Source of the DNA: Micromonospora cathayae
GTDB taxonomy: Bacteria > Actinomycetota > Actinomycetes > Mycobacteriales > Micromonosporaceae
Direction: 5' to 3'
Length of the DNA stretch: 64,000 nucleotides
NCBI RefSeq assembly: GCF_028993575.1
Contig: NZ_CP118615.1
Coordinates: forward strand, 1,612,001-1,676,000
Of this stretch, positions 43,579 through 52,301 are shown one piece after another. Position numbers and translations under genes: made by a program. The notes below the pieces were generated by a model that made no database searches, was not told the DNA's origin, and worked only from the letters and a program-made list of their open reading frames with translations. Each line of letters opens with the position of its first letter. The stretch's first letter is position 1.

Positions 43579-44429
43579 TGGGCGAGACCTTCCGGACCCT
43601 CGCCGAGAGCGGCCCGATCTGGCTGGCCGTCGGCGCGGCGGCCCTCGCCGGCCTGGTCAGCTTCCTCTCGCCCTGCGTGCTTCCGCTGGTCCCCGGCTAC
43701 CTGTCGTACGTCACCGGCCTGGCCGGGGCCGACCTGGAAGGCCGCCGGCCGGAGCCGACACCGGGTCCGGAGCAGGAGCCTCCGGCCGACAGCGGCAGCA
43801 GCGGCGGAACGACGCTCGCGGTACGCCAGCGACGGGCGGCGACCGTCGCGGTGAAGGGCCGGGTACTCGCCGGGACGCTGCTGTTCATCGCCGGGTTCAC
43901 CGCCGTCTTCACCGCCACCGCGATCCTCTTCGCCAGCATCGGCAAGGTCCTCTTCCGGTACGAGCGGGTGCTGGAAATGGTCATCGGGGCGCTGGTCATC
44001 GTGCTGGGCCTCGCCTTCGTCGGCGTGCTACCCGGACTCCAGCGCGAGTTCCGGATCCAGCGGCTCCCGTCGGCCGGCCTGCTCGGCGCGCCGGTCTTCG
44101 GCGCGGTGTTCGCGTTGAGCTGGATGCCGTGCACCGGGCCGACCCTGGGGGCGGTGCTCGGGATGGCCACCGCCGGCGGGCAGACCGACCGGGCGGTGCT
44201 GCTCGCGGTGGCGTACTGCCTGGGGCTGGGCCTGCCGTTCGTGGTGTTCGGGCTGGCCTTCCAGCGGCTGCTCGGAGTGTTCCGGCTGATCCGGCGCAAC
44301 AGCCGCTGGGTGACCCGGGTCGGTGGGGTGCTGATGGTGCTGATCGGCCTGGCCCTGCTCACCGGGGGCTGGCGGGGCTTCGTGATCTGGTTGCAGACCA
44401 CCTTCGGGCTGGGCGAGGTGAGCATCTGA
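43578..44429 (+). CDS. ccdA: Cytochrome c biogenesis protein CcdA
   Basis: A 283-residue membrane protein with six predicted helices. It passes reducing equivalents from cytoplasmic thioredoxin to ResA-like proteins. The two membrane cysteines are in F-L-S-P-C-V-L-P-L near residue 34 and S-W-M-P-C-T-G-P near residue 190, each next to a proline as in all DsbD/CcdA proteins. A Pro/Glu/Ser-rich loop of about 45 residues after the first helix is longer than usual. Start overlaps the resA stop by one base. Confidence 0.94.
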   Translation: MGETFRTLAESGPIWLAVGAAALAGLVSFLSPCVLPLVPGYLSYVTGLAGADLEGRRPEPTPGPEQEPPADSGSSGGTTLAVRQRRAATVAVKGRVLAGTLLFIAGFTAVFTATAILFASIGKVLFRYERVLEMVIGALVIVLGLAFVGVLPGLQREFRIQRLPSAGLLGAPVFGAVFALSWMPCTGPTLGAVLGMATAGGQTDRAVLLAVAYCLGLGLPFVVFGLAFQRLLGVFRLIRRNSRWVTRVGGVLMVLIGLALLTGGWRGFVIWLQTTFGLGEVSI

Positions 44430-46147
44430 TGACCGCCGTCGACGACCGCCCGGCCGCGCCGTCCGCGCCGGCTCCGCGTCGCCGCCCCAATCCGGTACTG
44501 GCCCTGCTGCGCAACTCGTGGCGGCAGCTCACCAGCATGCGTACCGCGCTGATCCTGCTCTTCCTGCTCGCGGTCGCCGCGGTGCCCGGTTCGGTGCTGC
44601 CGCAGCGCGGGGTCAACCCGGAGGACGTGGACGACTTCTTCGTCGAGTACCCCGACCTGGCCCCGACGCTGGACCGGATCGGCGGGTTCGAGGTGTTCGG
44701 CTCGGTCTGGTTCTCCGCGATCTACCTGCTGCTGTTCACCTCGCTGGTCGGCTGCATCGTGCCCCGGCTGCGCGACCACGTGCGCGCGCTGCGCTCGGTA
44801 CCGCCGGCCGCGCCGCGCCGGTTGGACCGGTTGCCGCAGCACGCGACGGTGACCGGCCACGACGGCGGCCCGGAGGCCATCGCCGCGGTGCTGCGCCGCC
44901 GCCGCTGGCGGGTGGTGGTCCGGGGCAACGAGGTGTCCGCCGAGAAGGGGTACCTCAAGGAGACCGGCAACCTGCTCTTCCACACGTCGCTGATCGCGGT
45001 GCTGATCGGCGTGGCGGTCGGTTCGTGGTACGGCTGGAGCGGCAACCGGCTGCTGGTGGCCGGCGACGACAAGGGTTTCTGCAACACCCAGTTCCAGTAC
45101 GCGGAGTCGAAGTTCGGTGCCCGGGTGCAGAGCCCGGACCTGCCGCCGTTCTGCCTGACCCTGGAGGAGTTCCAGGCCCGGTTCCTGGAGTCCGGCCAGC
45201 CGGAGTTCTACAACGCCACGGTGACGGTGACCGAGGACGGCAAGGCGGCCCGGCGGGCGGACTTCTCGGTGAACTCGCCGCTGCGGCTGGACGGGGCGAA
45301 CGTCTACCTGCTCGGGCACGGGTACGCGCCGGTCCTCCGGTACACCGACCGCAACGGTGTCACCCAGACGAGCGCCGAGCCGTTCCTGACCATCGACGGG
45401 ACCCTCACCGGTGAGGGCGTGGCGATGTTCCCGGACGTCAACGTCGACCCGGCCACCGGGAAGCGGGACCCCGACCTCCAGATCGCGTTCGAGGGGCTGT
45501 ACCTGCCCACCGCCCCGGACTCGCCGCCGTACGTGCGGTCGGAGCACCCGACCGAGCGGAACCCGGCGGTCTTCCTGGTCGCGTACCGGGGGAACCTCGG
45601 GGTGGACGCCGGCATCCCCGGTTCGGTGTACCGCCTCGACCAGCGGCAGGTCGCCAACGGCAAGCTCAAGCAGCTCGGGGAGGCCAAGCTGCTCCGGCCG
45701 GGCGAGAAGTGGACCCTGGACGACGGCAGCAGCCTGGAGTTCCTCGGCACCCGGCCGTTCATCACGCTCTCCGTCCGGTACGACCCGGGCTCGACGGTGC
45801 TGCTGGTGAGCTGCGGAGTGCTGCTGGTCGGGCTGATGGGGTCGCTGTTCGGCCGCCGTCGCCGGGTCTGGTTCCGGGTGCTGCCGGCCGGCGCCGACGT
45901 GCCGGCCGGTGCTCCGGCCGGGGTGGTCGACGTGCCGGCCGGGGCTCCGGCTGACGTTCCGGCGGGTGCGGCTGATGGTGCCGCCGACCCGGACGGAAGA
46001 TCAACTACGGGCGGTAGTAGCGTGGTGCAGGCCGGTGGGCTGCCGCGCACCGAGTATCCCGGCTTCGCCGCCGAGTTCAGCCAACTCGTGGAGGCGGTGC
46101 GGGGTGCCGACCGGGCCACCGAGGGCCCGCGAGAAGGGACCGAGTGA
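44429..46147 (+). CDS. resB: ResB-like cytochrome c biogenesis protein (CcsB-type)
   Basis: A 572-residue membrane protein with three N-terminal transmembrane segments, a large periplasmic domain (about 220-460) and a last helix near 465-485, the ResB layout. Motifs include A-V-P-G-S-V-L-P-Q, the G-Y-L-K-E-T-G-N-L-L-F-H histidine of the third helix, and G-A-N-V-Y-L-L-G-H-G-Y-A-P in the periplasmic part. It partners CcsA/ResC to move and ligate haem to apocytochrome c. The C-terminal 90 residues are a low-complexity tail with repeated P-A-G-A-P. It overlaps ccdA by one base and the next gene by one. Confidence 0.93.
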   Translation: MTAVDDRPAAPSAPAPRRRPNPVLALLRNSWRQLTSMRTALILLFLLAVAAVPGSVLPQRGVNPEDVDDFFVEYPDLAPTLDRIGGFEVFGSVWFSAIYLLLFTSLVGCIVPRLRDHVRALRSVPPAAPRRLDRLPQHATVTGHDGGPEAIAAVLRRRRWRVVVRGNEVSAEKGYLKETGNLLFHTSLIAVLIGVAVGSWYGWSGNRLLVAGDDKGFCNTQFQYAESKFGARVQSPDLPPFCLTLEEFQARFLESGQPEFYNATVTVTEDGKAARRADFSVNSPLRLDGANVYLLGHGYAPVLRYTDRNGVTQTSAEPFLTIDGTLTGEGVAMFPDVNVDPATGKRDPDLQIAFEGLYLPTAPDSPPYVRSEHPTERNPAVFLVAYRGNLGVDAGIPGSVYRLDQRQVANGKLKQLGEAKLLRPGEKWTLDDGSSLEFLGTRPFITLSVRYDPGSTVLLVSCGVLLVGLMGSLFGRRRRVWFRVLPAGADVPAGAPAGVVDVPAGAPADVPAGAADGAADPDGRSTTGGSSVVQAGGLPRTEYPGFAAEFSQLVEAVRGADRATEGPREGTE

Positions 46148-47133
46148 TGTCCGCGCTCTCCGATCAGTTGGTGACCTTCGCGACCCTGGCGTACCTGGTC
46201 GCGATGATCTGCCACGCCGTCGAGTACGCCCTCGGCAACGCCCGGCCCCGGGTCGCCGCGCCGCCGGCCCGCGAGCTGGTCGGCGCAGGTGTCGGCGGTA
46301 CGGGCGGCGGTGCCGGCACCGACCCGGCCGAGCCGCCGGCGGTCGGGGCGAAGCGTCCGGCCCACCCGGCCGGACGGGCCCGGCTCGCCGGCCGGATCGC
46401 CGTCGTCGCCACCGTGGTCGCCGCGCTGCTGCACCTCGGCGGGCTGATCTCCCGGGGGGTGGCCGCCGACCGGATGCCCTGGGGCAACATGTACGAGTTC
46501 GTGCTGACGGTCTCGTTCATCGGGGTGGTCGGCTGGCTGACGGTGCTCTGGAAGCGGCCGTCGCTGCGCCGGCTCGGGCTGTTCCTCACCCTGGTCATGG
46601 TGCTGCTGCTGGCCACCGCCGAGCTGGTGCTCTACGTGCCGGTGGTGCCGCTGGTGCCGGCGCTCAACTCGTACTGGTTCGTCATCCACGTCTCCACCGT
46701 GGTCTTCGCCTCGGGCATCTTCCTGCTCGGCGCGGTCCCGGCGGTCACCTTCCTGATGCGCAACGGGTACGAGCAGGGCCGGCGGAGCTTCCCGTACACC
46801 CTCGCCAAGCGGATGCCGGCGGCGGAGAGCCTGGAGCGGCTCACCTTCGTGCTGCACGCCTTCGCCTTCCCGGTCTTCACCTTCGCGGTGATCGCCGGGG
46901 CGATCTGGGCCGAGGCCTCCTGGGGCCGGCCGTGGGGCTGGGACCCGAAGGAGACCTGGTCGTTCATCTCCTGGGTGATCTACGCCGGGTACCTGCACGC
47001 CCGTGCCACGCCGAGCGTGAAGCGCAACGTCGCCACCTGGATCGCCGTGCTGGGCTTCCTCACCGTGCTGATGAACCTGTTCGGCGTGAACATCTTCTTC
47101 GAGGGCCTGCACTCGTACGGCGGCCTCGACTGA
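46147..47133 (+). CDS. ccsB: CcsA/ResC-type haem handling protein (CcsB family)
   Basis: A 328-residue polytopic membrane protein and the haem-ligating half of System II synthetase. The haem-handling tryptophan-rich motif W-G-W-D-P-K-E-T-W is near residue 277; conserved histidines lie in V-I-H-V-S-T-V-V and A-G-Y-L-H-A-R-A. A Gly/Ala/Pro-rich loop of about 40 residues follows the first helix. ATG 46147 overlaps the resB stop by one base; a GTG three bases earlier is an alternative. It ends the operon 12 bases before a perfect palindrome. Confidence 0.94.
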   Translation: MSALSDQLVTFATLAYLVAMICHAVEYALGNARPRVAAPPARELVGAGVGGTGGGAGTDPAEPPAVGAKRPAHPAGRARLAGRIAVVATVVAALLHLGGLISRGVAADRMPWGNMYEFVLTVSFIGVVGWLTVLWKRPSLRRLGLFLTLVMVLLLATAELVLYVPVVPLVPALNSYWFVIHVSTVVFASGIFLLGAVPAVTFLMRNGYEQGRRSFPYTLAKRMPAAESLERLTFVLHAFAFPVFTFAVIAGAIWAEASWGRPWGWDPKETWSFISWVIYAGYLHARATPSVKRNVATWIAVLGFLTVLMNLFGVNIFFEGLHSYGGLD

Positions 47134-47145
47134 TCACCGCTCCGC

Positions 47146-47188
47146 AGGATGTATAACTACACTTATAAGAAGTGTAGTTATACATCCT
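47146..47188. promoter_or_regulatory. AT-rich 19-bp perfect inverted repeat upstream of the ATPase gene
   Basis: Arms 47146-47164 and 47170-47188 are perfectly complementary over 19 bases around the five-base centre ATAAG. Each arm contains TGTATAACTACAC or its reverse, itself a TGTA-N4-TACA dyad, so two dimer sites could be bound. It begins 12 bases after ccsB and ends ten bases before the ATPase start, and is about 65% A+T in a 73% G+C region. It could be an operator covering the ATPase promoter, or a terminator hairpin, though no T-run follows on either side. Confidence 0.75.
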
Positions 47189-47198
47189 GGGGTGGACG

Positions 47199-48677
47199 AT
47201 GCTCAGCAAGCCGGCGGAGATCTTCGACCGGGACGTCGAGTGGGCCGAGCTGACCCGGTTCGCCACCGACGACCGGCCGGGAGCAACCCTCGGCGTGGTC
47301 AGCGGTCGTCGCCGGCAGGGTAAGACCCTCCTCCTCTACGAGCTGACCCGGGCTACCGGAGGTTTCTACTTCGGCGCCACCGAGGCGACCCCGACGGAGT
47401 CGCTGCGCCGGCTCGGCGAGGCCCTCGGCCTGTACACCGACGCCGCCGGGCCGGTGCACCTCACCGACTGGGCGGCGGCCGTGGACGCGCTGCTCGCGCT
47501 CGGCCGGCGGCGTCCGGTGACAGTCGTGATCGACGAGTTCCCGTACCTGGCCCGCGCCAGCCGGGACCTGCCGTCGATCATCCAGCACGCACTCACGCCG
47601 GGGCGGGCCGAGCGGACCGAGTCCCGTACCCGGCTGTTGCTCTGCGGCTCCGCATTGTCGTTCATGGGCGGGCTGCTCGCCGGTTCGGCCCCGCTCCGCG
47701 GACGCGCCGGCCTGGAGTTGCCGGTCGCGCCGCTGGACTACCGGGCGGCGGCGGCATTCTGGGGGATCGACGATCCACTCCTGGCCGCCCGGCTGTTCGC
47801 CATCGTCGGGGGCACGCCGGCCTACCGCCGCGAGTACGTCCAGGACGACGCGCCCAGTGGCCCGGACGACTTCGACGACTGGGTGGTACGGGCGGTGCTG
47901 AACCCGGCCCGGCCGCTGTTCCGCGAGGCCCGGTACCTGCTCGCCGAGGACCCGGACCTCCGCGATGCCGCGCTCTACCACTCGGTGCTGGCGGCGGTCG
48001 CCGAGGGCAACGGCACCCGGGGCGGGATCGCCGGTTACATCGGTCGCAAGGCCACCGACCTCCAGCACCCGCTGACCGTTCTGGAGGACGCCGGACTGCT
48101 GGCCCGCGAACCGGACCCGCTGCGCAGCGGTCGGAGCCGCTACCGGATCACCGAGCCGCTGATCACCTTCTACCAGGCGGTGATGCGACCAGCCTGGACC
48201 GCCCTCGAACGGCGGCGTGGGACCGACGTCTGGCGACGGTCCCAGCGTCGGTACGCCAGCGCCGTCCTCGGGCCGGGCTTCGAGGAGACCGTCCGGCAGT
48301 GGGCGCTCCGGTTCGCCGCCCCGGAGACCTTCGCTGGGATCGTCGCCGAAGCGAGCGCGGCAACCCTCACCGATCCGGCCAGCCGGACCAGCCACGAGCT
48401 GGATCTCGTCGCGCTCGGTGAGCCACCACCGGGCGACGGTCCCCGTCCCCTGCTGGCGATCAGCGAGGTCAAGTGGGGCCGTACCCTCGGCCGGCCGGAC
48501 CTGGACCGGCTGGAACGGGCCCGGGATCTGCTGTCCCGTCGACCCGGGGTGGAGGCTTCCGCCACCCGGCTGCTGCTGGCCAGCGGCGACGGGTTCACCG
48601 AGGACCTCCGGGAATCGGCAGCCGGCCGCGACGATGTCGTGCTCGTCGACCCGGAGCGGCTCTACCGGGGCCACTGA
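47199..48677 (+). CDS. ATPase with C-terminal PD-(D/E)XK nuclease-like domain
   Basis: A 492-residue protein of the archaeal-type ATPase/DUF234 family. The P-loop is S-G-R-R-R-Q-G-K-T near residue 35 and Walker B is V-V-I-D-E-F-P-Y-L near 110. A winged-helix region lies in the middle (I-G-R-K-A-T-D-L-Q-H-P-L-T-V-L-E-D-A-G-L-L). The C-terminus has H-E-L-D-L-V-A-L-G followed by A-I-S-E-V-K-W-G-R near residue 425, the D...ExK pattern of restriction-endonuclease-like folds. Family members are patchily distributed, multi-copy ATPases of unclear role, suspected to be selfish or defence-linked. GTGGACG before the ATG is only a weak ribosome-binding site. The palindrome at 47146 is the candidate control site. 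Confidence 0.85.
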   Translation: MLSKPAEIFDRDVEWAELTRFATDDRPGATLGVVSGRRRQGKTLLLYELTRATGGFYFGATEATPTESLRRLGEALGLYTDAAGPVHLTDWAAAVDALLALGRRRPVTVVIDEFPYLARASRDLPSIIQHALTPGRAERTESRTRLLLCGSALSFMGGLLAGSAPLRGRAGLELPVAPLDYRAAAAFWGIDDPLLAARLFAIVGGTPAYRREYVQDDAPSGPDDFDDWVVRAVLNPARPLFREARYLLAEDPDLRDAALYHSVLAAVAEGNGTRGGIAGYIGRKATDLQHPLTVLEDAGLLAREPDPLRSGRSRYRITEPLITFYQAVMRPAWTALERRRGTDVWRRSQRRYASAVLGPGFEETVRQWALRFAAPETFAGIVAEASAATLTDPASRTSHELDLVALGEPPPGDGPRPLLAISEVKWGRTLGRPDLDRLERARDLLSRRPGVEASATRLLLASGDGFTEDLRESAAGRDDVVLVDPERLYRGH

Positions 48678-48862
48678 CGGTGGGTCAGGACCCGCTCGAC
48701 CTGGCGGGTGATCTGGTACGCCACCTCGGGTACGGCGTCCAGCTCGATCCGCTCAGCGCGTAGCGCGAGCTGGGCGTAAAGCTCGCGGGAGACGGCGTCC
48801 CGCAGCTCGACCAGCAGCGGCGACAGCCCGTCCGGATCACCGACCACGTACGCGTCCGACAT
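48662..48862 (-). CDS. Small hypothetical acidic protein
   Basis: A 66-residue protein starting MSDAYVVGDPDGLSPLLVEL, fully helical by appearance after a short N-terminus, ending V-L-T-H-R-Q-W-P-R. ATG 48862 is preceded by GAGGAAC. It is convergent with the ATPase gene and overlaps its 3' end by 16 bases. I do not recognise the family. It could be an independent gene or a partner of the ATPase; the convergent overlap could also produce antisense regulation. Confidence 0.6.
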   Translation of the reverse strand: MSDAYVVGDPDGLSPLLVELRDAVSRELYAQLALRAERIELDAVPEVAYQITRQVERVLTHRQWPR

Positions 48863-48991
48863 GTTCCTCAGCCTGCCGCCCGGACACCGGCTCCGGCCAG
48901 CGGAAGTGAGATACCCCCGGCGCCCTTGCCGGAACCGCCCACGTCGGACGGCTGACGACCGCACGACGCGGGCTGACTTTCCCGGGGAGGG

Positions 48992-50350
48992 TCAATGGCA
49001 GGTGCCGCTGCCGGAGTCGGTGAAGGTCGCGCCGGCCACCGGCAGGAACTGCCAGGTGTAGCTGCTCGGCGAGAGGGTCAGCTTCAGCACCCCGAAGGTG
49101 GTGCCGTTGCGGACCTCGCTGTTCGCCGCCGGCTCCGGGAAGGAGCTCTGGAGCGGACGCCCACCGGTGCCCACCACGAACTCCCGGATGCCCCGGGCCG
49201 GGTCGGCGACCCCGCTCGGGTTCTGCGGGGCGAACCGTTCGTACTGGTGGTTGTGGCCGTTGATGACGATCTCGGCCCCGGCGTCGTACAGCGCCTGGAA
49301 CAGCGGGCGGACGTTCGACGACTCCCGGCCGCCGGAGCTGAACAGCGGATGGTGGTACTGCGCCAGGGTGCAGCGGTTCGGGTGGGCGGCCAGGTCCGCG
49401 CGCAGCCACCGCTCCTGGGCCGAGCCCGCCTGGCAGCCGCCCACCTGGGAGCAGTTGGTGTTCAGCACGACGATGTGCCAGCCGGCCTGGTCGAAGGAGT
49501 AGTAGCCCTTGCCGGGCGGCAGCACCGGGCCGAAGTAGTCGAAGGTGGGCTTGGCTGCGGCGGTCAGATAGTCGTGGTTGCCGAGGATGGGCTTGGTGCG
49601 GTCCTTGAACTTGCCCCAGGTCGGGCCGTAGCAGTTGGCGAGCTGCGCCGCCGTCCCACTGTCGGTGAGGTCCCCGCCGGCCATCACGGTGCCGGGCTCC
49701 CGGGCGATGATCGCTGCGGTCTGCGCCGCCCCGGTGGTGGCGCAGGCGGAAATGTCACCGCCGTTGAGCAGCACGTTGTCGCCGGTGCCGGAGCTGCCGG
49801 TCAGGACGACCAGCCGGGGGGCGAACGTGCCGGACTCGCGGCTGTCGTAGTACGCGCCGTCGGGGTTGTCGGACGCGACCGAGAACGCGTACGTGCCGTT
49901 GCCGTTCACCGCCGAGGTGACGTCGATCTCGTACCAGGTGTTCGGGAGCACCTTGCCCAGCGAGCCGAGGGTGCCGCCGACCGACGCGGGCCGGTTGGCG
50001 TAGGTCAGGGTGCTCTCCGCCCAGCCGGTGCCGACCTGCTGCGCGGTACCGCCGGCGGGGCTGGCGGCGTTGCTGACGTTCTGGGTGTGCAGCCGCAGGT
50101 GGACGGAGATGACCGGGTCGGTCAGCGTGGTGACGGTGAACTTCAGGTACGAGACCCGGGTGGGTGTCGCGGCGACGGCGAGTGTGTTGGTGCTGTTGTA
50201 GTTGGTGGCCGGGCTGCCCGCGTTGACGTAGCTGTCCGCGCTGGCGAGGAAGGCGGTGGTGGTCTGGGCCACCGCCGGAGGTGGACCGACGAGCAGGCTC
50301 GCCGTGACGGTGAGGGCGACCAGCGCCGCCCGGGTCGCGCGTCCGCTCAT
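48992..50350 (-). CDS. Secreted metallophosphoesterase with CBM96/DNRLRE-type N-terminal domain
   Basis: A 452-residue exported enzyme. A Sec signal peptide occupies about residues 1-28, ending A-V-A-Q. Residues 30-185 are a beta-sandwich of the CBM96/DNRLRE type (A-D-S-Y-V-N-A-G, N-Y-N-S-T-N-T-L). The calcineurin-like phosphoesterase follows with G-G-D-L-T-D-S-G, G-N-H-D-Y, Y-H-H-P-L-F and G-H-N-H-Q-Y, the complete two-metal ligand set. The likely reaction is phosphomonoester or diester hydrolysis outside the cell, as in purple acid phosphatases. ATG 50350 has GAGGGAGG upstream. It is divergent from mqnL across about 490 bases. Confidence 0.92.
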   Translation of the reverse strand: MSGRATRAALVALTVTASLLVGPPPAVAQTTTAFLASADSYVNAGSPATNYNSTNTLAVAATPTRVSYLKFTVTTLTDPVISVHLRLHTQNVSNAASPAGGTAQQVGTGWAESTLTYANRPASVGGTLGSLGKVLPNTWYEIDVTSAVNGNGTYAFSVASDNPDGAYYDSRESGTFAPRLVVLTGSSGTGDNVLLNGGDISACATTGAAQTAAIIAREPGTVMAGGDLTDSGTAAQLANCYGPTWGKFKDRTKPILGNHDYLTAAAKPTFDYFGPVLPPGKGYYSFDQAGWHIVVLNTNCSQVGGCQAGSAQERWLRADLAAHPNRCTLAQYHHPLFSSGGRESSNVRPLFQALYDAGAEIVINGHNHQYERFAPQNPSGVADPARGIREFVVGTGGRPLQSSFPEPAANSEVRNGTTFGVLKLTLSPSSYTWQFLPVAGATFTDSGSGTCH

Positions 50351-50840
50351 GGGGACCTCCCTCGCGGTGGTCCGCCCGTCGCGGCCCAGCCATCGGGGCA
50401 GTGGACACCGGGGCCTGTCAACCGCGCGTCAACGGCAGGGGCAGGCCCGGTGACAGGGGACGTACCTGACGCGGACCGGCTGCGGACATCAGGAGCCGAT
50501 CCGGGACGGCGATCATGTGGAGAACCGGCTGCGGGTCGACAAGGTGTTCCGGATCTCCGAGTGGCCGACGCATCGGTGCGATCATCTGGTCCGTTGGGCG
50601 CTCTGGAGCGGCGGTGCGGGTGTGGTGAGTCGCGCCAGCGCCTCTCCCGGCAGCTCGCCGTACTCGTTGGTCCGGCTCGTCCTTCCGGGGCCGGAGTGCG
50701 GATCGACGGGTACGAGCGGAGCGACGCCACGGCGCGGCGAATCCAGTGGGCCGGGCTCCGGCTTGCGCTGCAATCCGCCGTTCCCAGGTAGCCGGGGACC
50801 GGGTGGGAAGGTGCTCAGGTTGGTGCGGGAGACTGGGGAC
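50351..50840. other. Intergenic region without a recognisable gene
   Basis: About 490 bases between the divergent phosphoesterase and mqnL genes. Frames open through parts of it on both strands, but none shows a recognisable family or codon pattern distinct from mqnL's shadow. A GGGCCTG/CAGGCCC pair (50411-50417 and 50442-50448) could form a weak hairpin in the phosphoesterase leader. No clear promoter consensus was found; both promoters must lie here. A decayed gene cannot be excluded. Confidence 0.5.
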
Positions 50841-52301
50841 ATGGCGCGTGGCTTCCCGTACACCGATCTCAAGGACTTCCTCACGGCGCTGGAGCGCGCG
50901 GGCGAGCTGCGCCGCGTCGGCGTGCCGGTGGACCCGACGCTGGAGATCAGCGAGGTGGTCACCCGGACGGTCCGGGCCGGCGGGCCGGCGCTGCTGTTCG
51001 AGCGGCCGACCCGGGGCGAGATGCCGGTGGCGATCAACCTGTTCGGCACCGAGAAGCGGACCGCGATGGCGCTCGGCGTCGAGTCGCTGAACGAGATCGG
51101 CGACCGGATCGGCGCGATGGTCAAGCCGGAGCTGCCGGTCGGCTGGTCCGGCATCCGCGAGGGGCTGGGCAAGGTCATGCAGCTCAAGTCCGTCCCGCCG
51201 CGCAAGGTCAAGACCGCGCCCTGCCAGCAGGTCGTCTACCGGGGTGACGACGTCGACCTGAACCGGCTGCCCGGCCTCCAGGTGTGGCCCGGCGACGGTG
51301 GGATCTTCCACAACTACGGGCTGACCCACACCAAGCACCCGGAGACCGGCAAGCGCAACCTCGGGCTGTACCGGCTTCAGCAGCACAGCCACAACACGCT
51401 CGGCATGCACTGGCAGATCCACAAGGACTCCACCGCGCACCACGCGGTCGCCGAGCGGCTGGGGCAGCGGTTGCCGGTGGCGGTGGCGATCGGCTGCGAT
51501 CCGGTGGTCAGCTACTCGGCCAGCGCGCCGCTCCCCGGTGACATCGACGAGTACCTGTTCGCCGGGTTCCTGCGCGGGGAGCGGGTGGAGATGGTCGACT
51601 GCCTGACCGTCCCGCTCCAGGTGCCGGCGCACGCCCAGGTCGTCCTGGAGGGCTACCTGGAGCCCGGCGAGCGGCTGCCGGAGGGCCCGTTCGGTGACCA
51701 CACCGGCTTCTACACCCCGGTCGAACCGTTCCCGGTGCTGCACATCGAGGCGATGACCATGCAGCGCGACCCGGTGTACCACTCGATCGTCACCTCGAAG
51801 CCGCCGCAGGAGGACCACGGCCTCGGCAAGGCCACCGAGCGGATCTTCCTGCCGCTGCTGCGGCTGCTGATCCCGGACATCGTGGACTACGACCTGCCCG
51901 CCGCCGGGGTGTTCCACAACTGCGTGATCGTCTCCATCCGCAAGCGGTACCCCAAGCACGCCCAGAAGATCATGAACGCGATCTGGGGCGCGCACCTGCT
52001 GTCGCTGTCCAAGCTGATCGTCGTGGTGGACGACGACTGCGACGTGCACGACTACCACGAGGTCGCGTTCCGGGCCTTCGGCAACGTCGACTACGCCCGC
52101 GACCTGCTGCTCACCGAAGGCCCGGTCGACCACCTCGACCACTCCTCGTACCAGCAGTTCTGGGGTGGCAAGGCGGGCATCGACGCCACCCGCAAGCTCC
52201 CCACCGAGGGCTACACCCGGGGCTGGCCGGAGGAGATGACCATGTCACCCGAGGTGGTCGCCCTGGTCGACAAGCGCTGGAAGGAGTACGGGATCAGATG
52301 A
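50841..52301 (+). CDS. mqnL: UbiD-family menaquinone decarboxylase (MqnL)
   Basis: A 486-residue prenylated-FMN-dependent decarboxylase, expected to remove the carboxyl group of the prenylated dihydroxynaphthoate intermediate in the futalosine pathway. The N-terminus F-P-Y-T-D-L-K-D-F-L-T-A-L-E is typical. The cofactor-binding region includes R-L-Q-Q-H-S-H-N-T-L-G-M-H and the conserved E-G-P-F-G-D-H-T-G-F-Y, which contains the active-site Glu. The C-terminal part N-A-I-W-G-A-H fits. ATG 50841 is chosen because upstream codons show no family similarity. It overlaps mqnP by four bases. The needed cofactor maker (UbiX) is at 54372. Confidence 0.92.
   Translation: MARGFPYTDLKDFLTALERAGELRRVGVPVDPTLEISEVVTRTVRAGGPALLFERPTRGEMPVAINLFGTEKRTAMALGVESLNEIGDRIGAMVKPELPVGWSGIREGLGKVMQLKSVPPRKVKTAPCQQVVYRGDDVDLNRLPGLQVWPGDGGIFHNYGLTHTKHPETGKRNLGLYRLQQHSHNTLGMHWQIHKDSTAHHAVAERLGQRLPVAVAIGCDPVVSYSASAPLPGDIDEYLFAGFLRGERVEMVDCLTVPLQVPAHAQVVLEGYLEPGERLPEGPFGDHTGFYTPVEPFPVLHIEAMTMQRDPVYHSIVTSKPPQEDHGLGKATERIFLPLLRLLIPDIVDYDLPAAGVFHNCVIVSIRKRYPKHAQKIMNAIWGAHLLSLSKLIVVVDDDCDVHDYHEVAFRAFGNVDYARDLLLTEGPVDHLDHSSYQQFWGGKAGIDATRKLPTEGYTRGWPEEMTMSPEVVALVDKRWKEYGIR

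Noticed and set aside
47146..47188. Palindrome as a classical Rho-independent terminator of ccsB
   Set aside because: The stem is AT-rich and no T-run follows. The position ten bases before the ATPase start favours an operator, though a terminator is not excluded.
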